Below, in pieces: positions 22,400-34,169 of a DNA stretch of 64,000 bases (positions within the stretch are counted from its first letter, which is position 1; each line of letters opens with the position of its first letter). Made by a program: the position numbers and the translations under genes. The stretch is taken from positions 78,126,988 to 78,190,987 of the forward strand of contig NC_077227.1 of the NCBI RefSeq assembly GCF_027887165.1, given 5' to 3'. The notes beneath the pieces are model-generated. The model worked only from the letters and a program-made list of their open reading frames with translations, had not been told where the DNA came from and made no database searches. This DNA comes from Monodelphis domestica. Its lineage: Eukaryota; Chordata; Mammalia; Didelphimorphia; Didelphidae.

Positions 22400-23640
22400 A
22401 CACTAAGAGGTACCAGGGGCACAATGGCAAAGTGTGGTGGGATGTGAAGTCCCAGGTCCTAGTTCAAAACTTAGCTCTATCACTTCCTCTAGGTTTCCTC
22501 TAAGTCTATAATTCAATGATCCAATGACTTCCCTCTGCCTTTCTTTTCTGGGTTCTGGAATCCCAACCTGTTATCCTCCACCTCCCTCCCAAATCTTTAT
22601 GTACTGAAATTCTAATTATCCTTGAATTTCCAATTCAGTATCAGAAAATATAAGAAATATCTCCAAGAAAAGGTGAATAGGTCAAACTAAGGAAATAGTG
22701 TAAACAAAGTTCAGCATGAGGTGAGGAAAGAAACACGGCTTAACCAGAGAGGTTCTGGAAGGAAGAGACTTCCAACATGGAGATAGATAGACAAAAGGAT
22801 TGTTGGTTAAGAGGAAGTGAAAAAATACTTAAGAGAATGAGGAGACCTGCCTTGGGCTAAGGCTGAGCCCTGATTTAAGAGGCCCGACCAAGCTCCAACC
22901 CTCACTCTTATGAAGGTTTAGGTAAACCACACAGAGTTTTAGGAAAACAGCAGCTTGAGGGGCCAGAAAAGCAGGAGTGTCTGGAGTGTAGCTGGCCCAA
23001 TGCCCTCACTTTACATGAGGGAAAGTGTCCAGACCTGGGAATGCTATCCCCTAATGATGTGGGGCTACAAAGCACAGACACCACTGATGATGGAAGAGGG
23101 AAGGAAGAATGAGCTGTGCAGGGCTGGCCTGAGCCTGCTGTAGGAGACGTCGAGAGAGAGCTGTGTGCTTCCACACTGGACAATGGGAGAATGTCAGGAA
23201 AGGATTCCGATTCCTGTTTGCTGGGGCAGGAAGCAAAGTTATTCCCAGAAAGGGCTTCTAACCAGGAACATCTTGTATGCAGATAGATCTATTTCAGGGA
23301 ATCTGAGACAGCCACTGCACCTCAGGCTTTAAGGAAGGGGCTGAATCAAGAGAGAAGAATCAAGAAAGCTTTAGGTTCAAGTTCCTTCCAAAGGCTAAGG
23401 ATAATCCAAGGCTTCAGGTTATCCTAAGCCATAATATTAATAATGATGATGCTGATAATAGCTATCATTTATACAAAGCTTACTAATGTGTCAGGAACTA
23501 TAAACTTTTTTTTTAAACCCTCTAAACAATCTGGGAAGGTTTCTTATGTTAGAATAGACTCTGACTATCTGCTGTCCCTCTAACTCTTATATCTGATTGT
23601 TAAGAAATAAATTATTTTCTCTTTTCAAAAGCTAAGTCTT
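22400..23640. other. UBTD1 intron, unique sequence
   Basis: No repeat or gene recognised. Short overlapping frames on both strands around 22.9-23.2 kb lack splice context or family resemblance. Confidence 0.45.
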
Positions 23641-24117
23641 TTGTTTGTTCTTTAGATTCCACCTCTTCAAGGGCCTAGCTTTCCCACTTATCCTCTCTTC
23701 TCTAGCAACCACAGCCTTCCTCCCAAACCTCTCCTTACATCAGGTACTTTTAACCATGTATGGATTTTCCCAAACCTTAAAAAAACTCAACTACTTGCTC
23801 TTGAATGTCACTTCTGGCTACCTCTCCATCTTCCCTGAATAAATTCTTCCTCAAAATTTCTTATTTCTGAAAATTGTACCACCATTCTTCCATCCATAAA
23901 GCCTCAAGGTCATCTTTTCTCTGTCCTTGTCATAAGATACAACAAATCTGTCCCACAGTCCTTTGAATCTTCCTTTAATATGTCTTTTGGATTGAATTCT
24001 TTCCTCACAATGCTAAGCTAAGCCCTTACTCTCTATGCAGGACTGATCTTTTTACCCCTCCTCCTCTCTCACTCCTTAAATTTATCTTGAATGACCACTA
24101 GATTAATCTTTTTTTTC

Positions 24118-24268
24118 CCTTTTTAAATACAAATCCTTACCTTCTATCTTAGTATCAATTCTAGGACTGAAGAGTGGCAAGGGCTAGACAACTAGGGTTA
24201 AGTGACTTGTCCAGGGTCACATAGCCAAGACATGCCTGAGACAACCAGGCCAGGTTGTTTTGTCCCTG
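24118..24268 (-). mobile_element. CORE-SINE (antisense), truncated; first of two at one target
   Basis: CCTTACCTTCTATCTTAG to ACATAGCCAAGACATGCC, lacking the head. It is flanked by AGATTAATCTT copies at 24100-24110 and 24271-24281. Confidence 0.8.
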
Positions 24269-24281
24269 GCAGATTAATCTT

Positions 24282-24489
24282 TTTTTTTTTTAAACCCTTA
24301 CCTTCCATCTTAGAATCACTCCTGTGCATTGGTTCTAAGGCAGAGGAGCAGTAAGAGCTAGGCAATGGGGGTTAAGTGACTTGCCCAGGGTCACAGAGTT
24401 AGCAAGTGTCTGAGGCCAGATTTGAACCTAGGACCTCCTACCTCTAGGCCTGTTTCAATTCACTGAGCCACCCAGCTACCCCACCTCCA
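24282..24489 (-). mobile_element. CORE-SINE (antisense), full length; second of two at one target
   Basis: Poly(T), AAACCCTTACCTTCCATCTT to CACCCAGCTACCCC. It is flanked by AGATTAATCTT at 24271-24281 and 24492-24502. Confidence 0.87.
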
Positions 24490-25464
24490 GCAGATTAATC
24501 TTAAAACAATTTTCATATCACTCTCTTTGCCAATAACCTTCCAAAATGGCTCCCAAATTTACTAACCACCAAATCCCCATGTTCCAGGCCCTCCTTTATC
24601 TGATCTCACCCTTCTTATTCAATTTTATTACCCCTGGTCTATCACACTCACAGGACTGTAGTAAAACCAGCCTCCTCCACCACACCTCTATCCTGGCACA
24701 TTAAAGGGTCCTGAAGTATAGTGGCAGGTTTAAACAATTCCATTTCCCACTGTGTGTGCTGAAGAAGGGAGCACTAAGTAAGAAACAGAGAGATCAACAT
24801 TTAGCTCATTTAATAGCTTAAAAACAATGTTGGTATCAGTCTGAGCAGAATGGGTGGGTTACTTCTGGGATGCAGATACCAGAAGGTCAAATACTGAGAA
24901 AATTGTTAATGTATCTAAATTCAAAACATCTTGCTTTATATTTATTTTGTTTCTGGTTTTTATGAATAAGCCTGAACTTGGACTAGTTAAAAATTCTTTT
25001 AACTCTTCTCCTATTTCAATCCTATGGATTGATCAGAGGTGAGTAGAGACTGAAGTGATTCTTCTCCTCTGCCCAAAGAAGGGTTGGGTAGAAAGAAGTG
25101 GGCAGCATCTTTCTATTTTGGGAATCCATACATCTGACAGGAGAGTACTGGTAACCCTCATAAAAGATTAACCTAGTAAATGGACAAGACAACTGAGACC
25201 CCAGAGCTTCCTAAAGGGTTCCCAGCTACAGTCTTATCTACCTGCAAGGTTGAAGTGTTATAGTAATTGTTAACAAATGTTTTTTTTAAAAATGCACTTT
25301 AATTTTTTTTATTTTAAGTTTTAAAAATACCAAATAAAATAGGTATTTCCACAGACATGATCAAACCAAAAAAGTCTGTCCATGACACAGCAGCATGATA
25401 GGTGTACTTGTATCTTGCTTCTCTTTTATTAAGTCCAACCTGTGCCTTTCAGAGTCACCTGGCT

Positions 25465-25680
25465 TGTCTGTATTGCTTTGTGTGACCCTGAGCAAGTCAC
25501 TTCAACTCAGCTTTAGTTTCCTCATCTTTAAATTTGGGATAATAAAAGCATACCTATCTCTTCAGAGGACTGTTGTAAAGATCAAATGAGATAACAGAGC
25601 TATATAAAGGTTACTATTATTTCATTCCCTGGCACAGTGCCTTGCACAGAATAAACACTAAATGAATGAAATCTAATTTA
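25465..25680 (+). mobile_element. MIR/MAR1-like SINE fragment with L2-type tail
   Basis: TGTGACCCTGAGCAAGTCAC, GATCAAATGAGATAACAG, then CCCTGGCACAGTGCCTTGC and AAATGAATGAA. Confidence 0.6.
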
Positions 25681-26539
25681 ACTGAATCACAGTCACTTAT
25701 GCCTTTGTATGCCCCTGCTCCTGCTATTTATTCCCTACCCCACATACCAGAAATGCCCTTTCTTTCTGACATCTCATAGATATCCTATCCTTCTGTCTGT
25801 CCAGAACAAGGAAAATTTCTAACACTACCCCCACCTCCAATCCGCTACCATAGCTTTCTTTACTATGCTGCCTCCACTTAAATAGAAAACCCAACTCTTG
25901 GTAAAAAGAAAACCCAACTCTTTCTCCCATCCCCAACAGTTCACCAAGACCAATTCCTCTATATGTAACCCTGATCTCCTCCCATCTCCTTTAATATATT
26001 ACCCTCACTATTATCCTCCCCCCTCTAATCTTCAATACCACCACTCCCAAAAAATCTTCACTAGATCTTACCACCCCCCTTCTTGCAATTCTTATTTTTC
26101 TTCTCCCTTTCTCAACTAAGCTGTTTGAAAAAAAAATTCCATAAACTTTCAGCCAAGTTAGTAGCCTGGGGCAAGTGGCCCAACTTCCCTAATCTTCAGC
26201 ACAATATGAAGTTCCTACAAGACCAGATAATGATCAAGAAATCAAATCAGAAATTATTAAATGACAACTTCTACTTCAGGATCACATAAAAAGTCAGGTT
26301 CCCTCTTGACCCCTCAGAAGACTCAGGGCCAGAACTAGGTGGTCAGCCCTCTAGTAGGCCCAAATATGCCTCAATAATACTGTTTTGTGTCTGCTTACAA
26401 CTCCCCTAAGAAAGGTCTAGAAAGCCCCATGACCAGCAAGGTGACTAAACACTCAGACTAGGAGGAGATAAAGCCTGGAGGCTCTGAGGTCCCCAACTCT
26501 CTATAAGGAGGGAGCCAAGCCACTGGGGGCAGAAATCAG

Positions 26540-27960
26540 TGCAAGAACCCAAGTGACCCAGGACATACCAAGCAGGTCTGATTAACTCACGTAGAAGTGT
26601 GAAGGAGGTTTATAGCTGAGCCTGGCACTGGTACAAAGTCCCAATTCAGTGACTAAAGCTGGAGAGATAAGTAAAATACTAGCCAGTATTAAAATTATTG
26701 CAGAGCCAGACATTCCAACCCCTCATAAGGAAGGAATAACTGTAAGCAGAGACTTAAAGGGGGAAAACCCAAAATTACACAGACTACTATCTAAAAGAAA
26801 CAAGAAAAGACTGAAGGAAAAAAATTCCAGAGGAAAAATATTAGAATAAGTAACTGGGAAAAAGGAGTAAACCTAACAAAAAAAAAACAAAAAACGGACT
26901 CCCTGAAAACTACAAGAGACCGAACAGAAATCATATGAGACAAAAAAAATCAAGACTGAAAAAAAGAAAAAGAAAAAAAACAAGATCTGACCTGGAGAAC
27001 AGATCAAGGAGATGATGTAATAATCATATGACTTCCTGAAAGCCATGCTCTTTGTTAAAAAAAAAAAAAGTTTACATGTAGACAACTTATTTCAAGAAAT
27101 CATAAATAAAATCTACCCAGATCATTAGAGCCAGAAGGTAAAGATAGAATCCTGAAAAGAGCCCCCACAGTCCTAATCATGTCACAGACAAAATCCAATG
27201 CTCCCATGTCAAAGAAAAAAGTATTGCAAGTATCTGGAAAGAAGCAGCTAAAGTGCCATCAGTATTTTCTAAGATCTATGGGACTTCTGCTATAAGTCAA
27301 GAGATAATGGAATATAATATTCCAAAAAGGGAACAAGTGATTGGTTTACAATCAAGTAATTGTTCCTGCAAAACTGAATATAATCCTAATCCTAAAGGAG
27401 GGGAGGGGATGGATCTTAATGAAACAGAGGACTTCCAAGTATTTCTGACAAGAAAACCAGAGCTAAGAAGGAACTTTGAAATACAAACACAAGGGTTCAG
27501 AGAAACTTAGAAAGGCAAATTTTCTTGAGTAATTGGAAGGAGTTGTTTGCTGATTTAATACTAACATATTAATAAGGAGAGAAGAAACAAGGGTATCTTT
27601 AGAACCTTAATGTCTACAAAGGGTTCTGAGAATGCTAAAAAAGAAAATGGAAGGGGTGGGGGATGAGTCTGTTAAAAGACTTTGAAGGGAGCCCTAATGT
27701 AGAAGGAAGGACAAATAAGGTGGGATTCATGAGTGAGAAGAATATACAAACATGGGAGAATGGGCATCTTCTGAACTTAATCTGAAATGGATGGTTCTAT
27801 ATACACACAAGCAGGAGATAAGAAGAGGACACTATAGAAGACATGTTTGAAAGGTGGGGTATTAGAAAACAATAGATTTAGACTCTAAGGGAGTGCATTA
27901 GATTGGAGAATATAGATGAATATAATGTAATAATATCATGGTATAAGAAATGATGGATTT
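26540..27960 (+). mobile_element. Degraded L1/HAL1 ORF1 remnant
   Basis: The frame at 27253-27510 ends LQSSNCSCKTEYNPNPKGGE then NETEDFQVFLTRKPELRRNF. This resembles the C-terminal domain of L1 ORF1 (the R-I-x-Y-P-A-K-L ... F ... RPEL pattern). The sequence before it (ATTGCAAGTATCTGGAAAGAA) fits the same protein. No ORF2 follows: the next 450 bp are A-rich and then a SINE starts. This makes a HAL1-like (ORF1-only) element possible. The left limit is uncertain. Confidence 0.5.
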
Positions 27961-27962
27961 TG

Positions 27963-28145
27963 TGGGGCAGCTAGGTGGCTCTGTGGAGAGAGCCAGGCCT
28001 AGAGACATGAGGTCCTGAGTTCAACTCTGGTCTCAGATGCTTCCTAATTGTGTGACCTTGGTGAAGTCACTTAATCCCAATCACCTAGCCCTTGCCACTC
28101 TTCTGTCTTAGAACTGATACTAGAGTAGAAGGTGAGGATTTTTTA
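27963..28145 (+). mobile_element. CORE-SINE
   Basis: GGGGCAGCTAGGTGGCTCTG to AGTAGAAGGTGAGGATTTTTT. Confidence 0.85.
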
Positions 28146-28199
28146 AAATCCTAATTTAGTTCTTCTTCCTCTTCTTTCACTCAATTCTCCCCCCTCTGC

Positions 28200-29265
28200 A
28201 ATCTCTTCTGTGTTTTTTCTCTTGGTTCTCCTACCTAAAGAACAATCAGTCCTCTGTGTCTTTTGCTGGAGCTTTATCCGTATCATGATCACTAATTGTG
28301 GGGTGACCTCCCCAGAACTTTGTCCTGGGCCCTGTTCTATTCTCTATACGCTTTTAATTGATGGCCCCACCAGCTCCCATGGATTTAAATCTATCCAGAT
28401 GACTCCTAGGTTCTATAAATCAAGTCCCAGATTCTCTTGAAGACTAGTCCTATAGCACTGTCTTCAAGTCATTTCAAACTGTGCTGTAGACATTTCAAAC
28501 TTCACACATCCAGAAGAGAATTCACTGTTGTCTTCTCCAAACCTTCTTCCCTCTTCTGAACTACCCCATTACTGTTAAGGGTATGACTGCCCTCCTAGTC
28601 TCCCAGGTTCACAACCTTGGTGTCATCCTCAACTCTTCCAGGCATTCTGTCGTATCCTGTCATTCCTATCTTGGCAGCATCTATGACCACTGCACCTCAC
28701 AGCTATCCCCTTACCTGATTACTGTGAGAGTTTCCTAACTGGTCTTCCTACCCTCTCCCTCCAATCCATACTCTACCCAGCAACTCTATCAATTTTTCCA
28801 GTGTGGCTCTGACCTCACCCCCATCACCATAAACATAGTGACTCTTTCATGCCTAGCCCAGTTTGCCACGTAAAGCTCAAGACCTGAGCCCTTCCAGCCT
28901 TTCCAGTCTTCTTCACACATTACTCCTTCCCAGAAGCTCTGTGGCCCAGCCATGCTGGCCTCCTTGTTTCCCTCCATCTCCATAATTTTGCCTTGCCTGT
29001 CTCCCATTCCTGGAAGGCTCTCCCTCCTTGGCTCACTGTCTTAAAATCCCTGGTTTCCTTTATAACTCAGCTCAAGTGCTTCCTCTCCCTCCTTCTGCAG
29101 GAGGCCATTCATAGTATAATCACTTAGTACTTACCTCACATAAACTCTTCCATTTCCCATTAAGTGAGCTCCTGGAAGGCAGGGGTGGCTTCTATTCTGT
29201 TCTATTCTTCTATCTTTGTATTCTCTGATATGCAATAACCAATAAATAATTGTTGATTGATAATA
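28200..29265 (+). mobile_element. L2/CR1-type LINE 3' region
   Basis: In order: GGGCCCTGTTCTATTCTC, CTATCCAGATGACTCC, GGTGTCATCCTCAACTCTTCC, GTTTCCTAACTGGTCTTCC, CTCCCATTCCTGGAAGGCTC, AGTGAGCTCCTGGAAGGCAG and a terminal CAATAAATAATTGTTGATTGAT. This is the most complete L2 3' copy in the window. Confidence 0.75.
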
Positions 29266-30587
29266 TTCTCTAATTACCTATAATGTAGAATTTTAATACT
29301 TTACTATGTATGTATTATTTGTTTCTTAAGTAGGTTTTACTACCCAAAGTAAAAAACAAGGTTTTGATGATCAAGTCTATCCTGTGAAAATATAAGCCCA
29401 GGTCAGAGACAGAGTGATGGGCTCTGCCTACCCCCTCAGAGACTGAGTGCCATGCCCTACCACACCCCACCTTACCCCAGACAGAAGGAGAAAGTGGTCA
29501 CATTGGGCTAATGGGCAGAGGGGTGAGAGAAGTGAGGAATGTCCTCAGGCACATGGAGAGGGGGCAGGAAACAGCTCTGCCCCAAACCCTCTGGCTTTCT
29601 AGTAACCAACTCTGGCAGGCAACTGCAGGTGTGACCACAGAAAGGGCACTGTGTGCCCTTTTTGGCTATAGGTTCAGCATCATGGACCTAGGTACATCAG
29701 ATTGTTCAATAAAAAACTGCCTGGTTGAAAGCATTTCTTTGATGTAATATAATTCCTCCCCTCATACTACTAGTTGGGAACCACTAAAAAATGCAAGACT
29801 CGAAGTTTATGAATCTGGGGGTGCCTAGAAAGCTCGTTTACTTCCTCTACCAAAATAGGAGGTAGGAAATGTGAACTCAGAATTCAATGAGGCTGCCCTA
29901 TAACTGGGGGCTGCTAGGAAAGCACAATCTCATCCTCAAAAACAAGGACACACTCAGATTCAGTCCCTGGGAGAGTCTAACCCTCTTTCACCAGCCATCC
30001 ATGACAATGTCTATTGCACCTTGCCCTAATGCTTAGGGTCAAATTTCTCAGACACAAGGAAAGGTTTTGTCACCAGAAAAAGGCAAATTCACCATTTCAC
30101 TTACTGTTCTATCCTCAGAGAAAGCCTTGTGGTACAGGGAAGAATAACTTATTTGTGTTACATCCTGGTCCCACCACTTGTGAAAAGATGTATGATCTTG
30201 GACCAGTCTTCTAATTCTCAAAGCCTGTTTCCCCAAGTGTAAACTACCGGTCTCAAAGGGTTAAAGCAATCAAATGGGATAATGTATAAAAAGTGCTTTG
30301 TAACCAAAATTCACCAAGAAATGCAAGCTATCATTAGGAGGGCAGTCCTGGACTCAATCCTGTTTCAAATCAAAGATGCTGACTACAAGTGAAAGGGTTA
30401 GCATGCCCTATCTTCTGTAGTCAGACCTCCATGGTCTACCTACATAGGAACTTGCTAGGGTCTCTGTTACCTACAGGTGATGCTTTTGAACAGTAGGGCC
30501 CTAATTGGATAGATTAAACCAAAAATCAGCTTGGAGCCTTAAAGGGAAATAGAGGGAAAGAAAGAGAAGATAGAGTGGGAGAAAGCA

Positions 30588-30609
30588 GGGGGGGGGGCGG
30601 GGTAGGGGG
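30588..30609 (+). repeat. G-rich tract with G-quadruplex potential
   Basis: Ten G, one C, four G, TA, five G, then TGGTGGTGG. Four or more G-runs with 1-2 nt loops satisfy the usual quadruplex pattern. Confidence 0.8.
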
Positions 30610-31374
30610 TGGTGGTGGTGAAGGGGAGCTGTGGAAACAAACTCTTCAACAGTCAGAGAAATACGAAAAGTTCCAAAGCCCCACGTGGCCTCATATCTCC
30701 TTCCTCAGCACCAGAAAGTGACACCAAATAGGCATCAAAGTGAAACAGATACCAAGGGCCCTAATGGGAAAAGGGCACAAGGTAAATGGAGAGGAGCCCC
30801 ACTCGGACATGAACACTCCTTCAGAGAGCAGATTCAGGGTTACCTTGGGTCTTACCCAGCTCACTCCTGGAACCCTGCCAGGATTAGTTATTACACTCCA
30901 GTGTCTGTCTGGTATGCAACAAAGTAGAAATGCATTTTGAGGGAAAATGCTGGTGTGGTGACACTGCTGGGCTGCTTCCTCCAGATCTCTCCAGTCCTAA
31001 CTTCTCCCTACTACTTCTCTGTCATCCACCTAGCAGGAAATGCCCACCCAGGCATGGGGATCTAGCTGGTGCCACAAACTGGCCCATGCTCCCTGACCTA
31101 GTTCATTCCCAAGGACAGCCCATTACCACCCAAAGGTCCAAGTGGAATTGGGATCAGGGTGAGGTGACAAAATAAGTGAAGATGCTGAACACTATGAAGT
31201 TGTTCCCAAAGTAATGCAAGCTCCCTAAGGGAAAAAACTGTATGCTTCTCTTTCCTATCATGTCCCTGCACACTGAGCACAATGCCTATGGCATACTGTA
31301 AGGGCTGAATGATATTTGCTGACTAAAAATAAGGAAGCAACGTTAACCATGATGCCTTAGTGCACAGTGTAATA

Positions 31375-31560
31375 ATTCAGCAAATAGTACAATATTTATT
31401 AAGCATAAGTGAACTAAAGACTATTCATGAATGAATAAGCATTTTTACTACAGGCTGAGACACAAAAAGAAAAATCTTGACAGTCTCTACTCTCAAGGCT
31501 CTCACACTAACGGGGAGAAATTCTATGTAAGAAATGTTACCTTCAGTGAAACTAGCAGGG
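31375..31560 (-). mobile_element. Antisense L2/L3-like remnant
   Basis: ATTTATTAAGCATAAGTG and CTCTACTCTCAAGGCTCTCACACTAACGGGG match the reversed 3' region. Confidence 0.4.
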
Positions 31561-32639
31561 CCAAAAGGGGGCTGTAGCAGGGAGAAGAACGGGTTTCATG
31601 GACACTAGCAAAGCACAAGACCAAAAGAATGGCATGGGCATGAAGTAGGTATGATGGATATGTCTTGACTAGGTGTGCCCCTTTAGGTAACCGTGGCTGT
31701 TCTCCAGACATTTTTATCCAACAATGAACAGGAGAGAGTTAAATTGTGACACCTTAGAGTAAAGGAGGACTATGATGCAACTAAAATCAAGGACCACTAA
31801 TCAGAAAAGGCTTTTATGAAAGAATGCAAGGTAGAAAAACAAACAAGCAAAAGAATATGGTATACCATAAATACAACTACAGGAGAGTAAAAGTGAATGA
31901 GAATGAATGAACAAAAATCCTAATGAGGACTTTGGGGAAATGGCTAAAAAATGGTATGGATATCTGTAGAAGAAACTTTCAAGGTAGAAACCTCACCTTT
32001 CAGCCCTGTATGAGCTGCAACTAACTTGCAGAGAAGCCTGTTAGGGGGCCTGATCAAGGCCCCAAAAATGTGAGAGATGAAGGGCCAGTCTTAGACACTT
32101 CCTGGCTGGGCTCATTTCTTTTCTATCCAGAAAGTCTCTCTCAGATACATCAGGCAGGGAAATGATCTTAAGTGTAAAAGTTAAAAAGCAAGTTTAAAAC
32201 ATCAATCCAATGTTAATTTTTTAATATGTTTTAAATGGTTACTCTCCTAGCCAAACAGATGGCTCTCAGACAAAAATGTGCAGAAATTCAGTTTTTCAAC
32301 ATGAAAAATGTTTCTGCGGAAGAAATTCACAGGCACCCTGCCTGAAAGTGTCAAAAAATGTTTTCTAGAAACAAAACCTATAAAAAGTGGTGAACAAAGT
32401 ATCCAAAAGTCCAAGCACTGGTGACAGCCACAATAAATGCTATATGCAGGGGCATGCAGTATAGATACAAGCTACTGAATAAGTACTTCATTCCAACAGA
32501 ATCATATAGACTTAGAACAGAAAGGCATCTGAAGCACCTGTTCTACTCTAATGCAAATTCTGAGAGAGGTCAGGAGACTATGCATGCTCACATGTGCCAC
32601 ATGACTGCCTCATAAAACTGGTTTCTAAAAAACCTCTTA

Positions 32640-32824
32640 AGGGGCAGCTAGGTGGCACAGTGGATTGAGATCTAGGCCTAGAGAGAAGAGGTCCTGGGTT
32701 CAAGTTTGACCTCAGATATGTCCTAGTTTTATGACCCTGGGCAAGTGACTTAGTCCTGTGGGCCTATAACCCTAGCCCTTCAGTCTTAAAAGTAGTTACT
32801 AAGACTGAAAGTAAGGGTTTAAAA
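32640..32824 (+). mobile_element. CORE-SINE
   Basis: GGGGCAGCTAGGTGGCACAG, GACCCTGGGCAAGTGACTTA, ending AAAGTAAGGGTTTAAAA. Confidence 0.83.
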
Positions 32825-33104
32825 TGTAACAGAAAAACACCCTTATGAACAAGGAGGGAGGAAGAGAAGAGAAGGCCCTATTTACCTGTACCCCTAAGGC
32901 TGCCCAGGTGTTCTCCTTAAAACAACCCTATCTAAATAATTGTTATTTAGCAAGTGGAGACACTGTCTCTCCTGGGACTAGAAGGTAAGGAAAGCAATAC
33001 TGGAGGGGATTATAGGAGACCCTCAGGGAAACTCAAAGTGGATGATTTGGCCAGGATCCCAGATGTGGGTATAGGAGAGAGGGGGCAAGAGGGTGAGAGG
33101 ATGA

Positions 33105-33125
33105 GAGGGAGGGAGGGAGGGAGGG

Positions 33126-33194
<69 letters not shown>
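33105..33194. repeat. GA microsatellite
   Basis: GGGA units followed by about 32 uninterrupted GA units; a long homopurine tract able to form triplex DNA. Confidence 0.97.
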
Positions 33195-33199
<5 letters not shown>

Positions 33200-33954
33200 G
33201 TGTGAGTGTGTATACACTAGGTCCATCTTTATCATAGGGAGGGACATCATCCTACTAGAGCTTGCCTGGCTGTCAAAACATAAACCAAATAAAGAACTGG
33301 TGCCAATTCCCTAGCTATGGAGAGGGTAGAGCCCCAAACACATTTTTATTTCAATCACTTGGGTATTTGGGGTAAAAAAAAAAAGGCCTTAATGATGTAG
33401 ATAATTGCCCCCATTCTCCATTTCTACAGAAGTAATTACAGACGGGGAAAAAGGCTCCAGCACAAGCACTTTCCTAACACGAATCTATATTTCATCAATT
33501 CCCTTGAGAAATCAGGAGCAAATCCAAAGTCCCTCCAGTGGCCACTGTCAAGTCCCTGAGTTTCTGAGGTATGGAAGCTTCTACCCAGGCACATTCACTT
33601 GAGGAGCCAGAGATGTTTGTTTACCTTCTATTTGGGTTGCTCCTAGGAACAGGATCAAGACCAGATCTACAGCAGGGCTGAGAGAGTACCTCCTTGGGAG
33701 AAAGAAGGGGCAGGGGAAATCTGAACCTCAGCTTCCCTTCCTTGTTGGATGATTTCTTCTGTTTTGATGTTGGGTTTTTGTAGGGGATGCAGTGGTGGTA
33801 ATAGTGGTGGAAGTGGGTGAGGTTGCATGAGGACTGCCATGAACCAGAGCATGGGTATCTCAAGATGAAGTGAGGGACTTTGGAGTCTCCTACATTAATT
33901 AATGATCATCCCTCCTACCTATGGGAGCTGTGGCAGGGCCCTTACAATCCTTAA

Positions 33955-34165
33955 GGGCAGTTCACCACCTAGTTTAAATCCTGCTTTAGGCATTTAGTTT
34001 TGTGACCTTGAACAAATCACTTTACTTTTCTTAGCCCTGGTTTCTTTATCAGTAAAATGAGGATAATGACAGCACCTACCAACCTCACCAGTAGTTTCTA
34101 GAATCAAAGAGGTAGCAAAGTAAAACACTTTCCTAATCTCAAAGTGCTATGTAAATGTTAATATT
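33955..34165 (+). mobile_element. MIR/MAR1-like SINE fragment
   Basis: GTGACCTTGAACAAATCACT, TTATCAGTAAAATGAGGATA and AAAGTGCTATGTAAATGTTA. Confidence 0.6.
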
Positions 34166-34169
34166 CTTA

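Larger units (their letters stand above)
23640..24690 (+). mobile_element. L2-like LINE remnant split by two SINEs
   Basis: Pyrimidine-rich L2-type sequence on the left and TCATATCACTCTCTTTGCC...AAATGGCTCCCAAATTTAC on the right, with both antisense SINEs at 24.1-24.5 kb between. Confidence 0.5.
29270..32639. other. UBTD1 intron, mostly unique sequence
   Basis: Contains the G-rich tract at 30588 and an old LINE fragment near 31.4 kb. No gene is seen. Confidence 0.5.
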
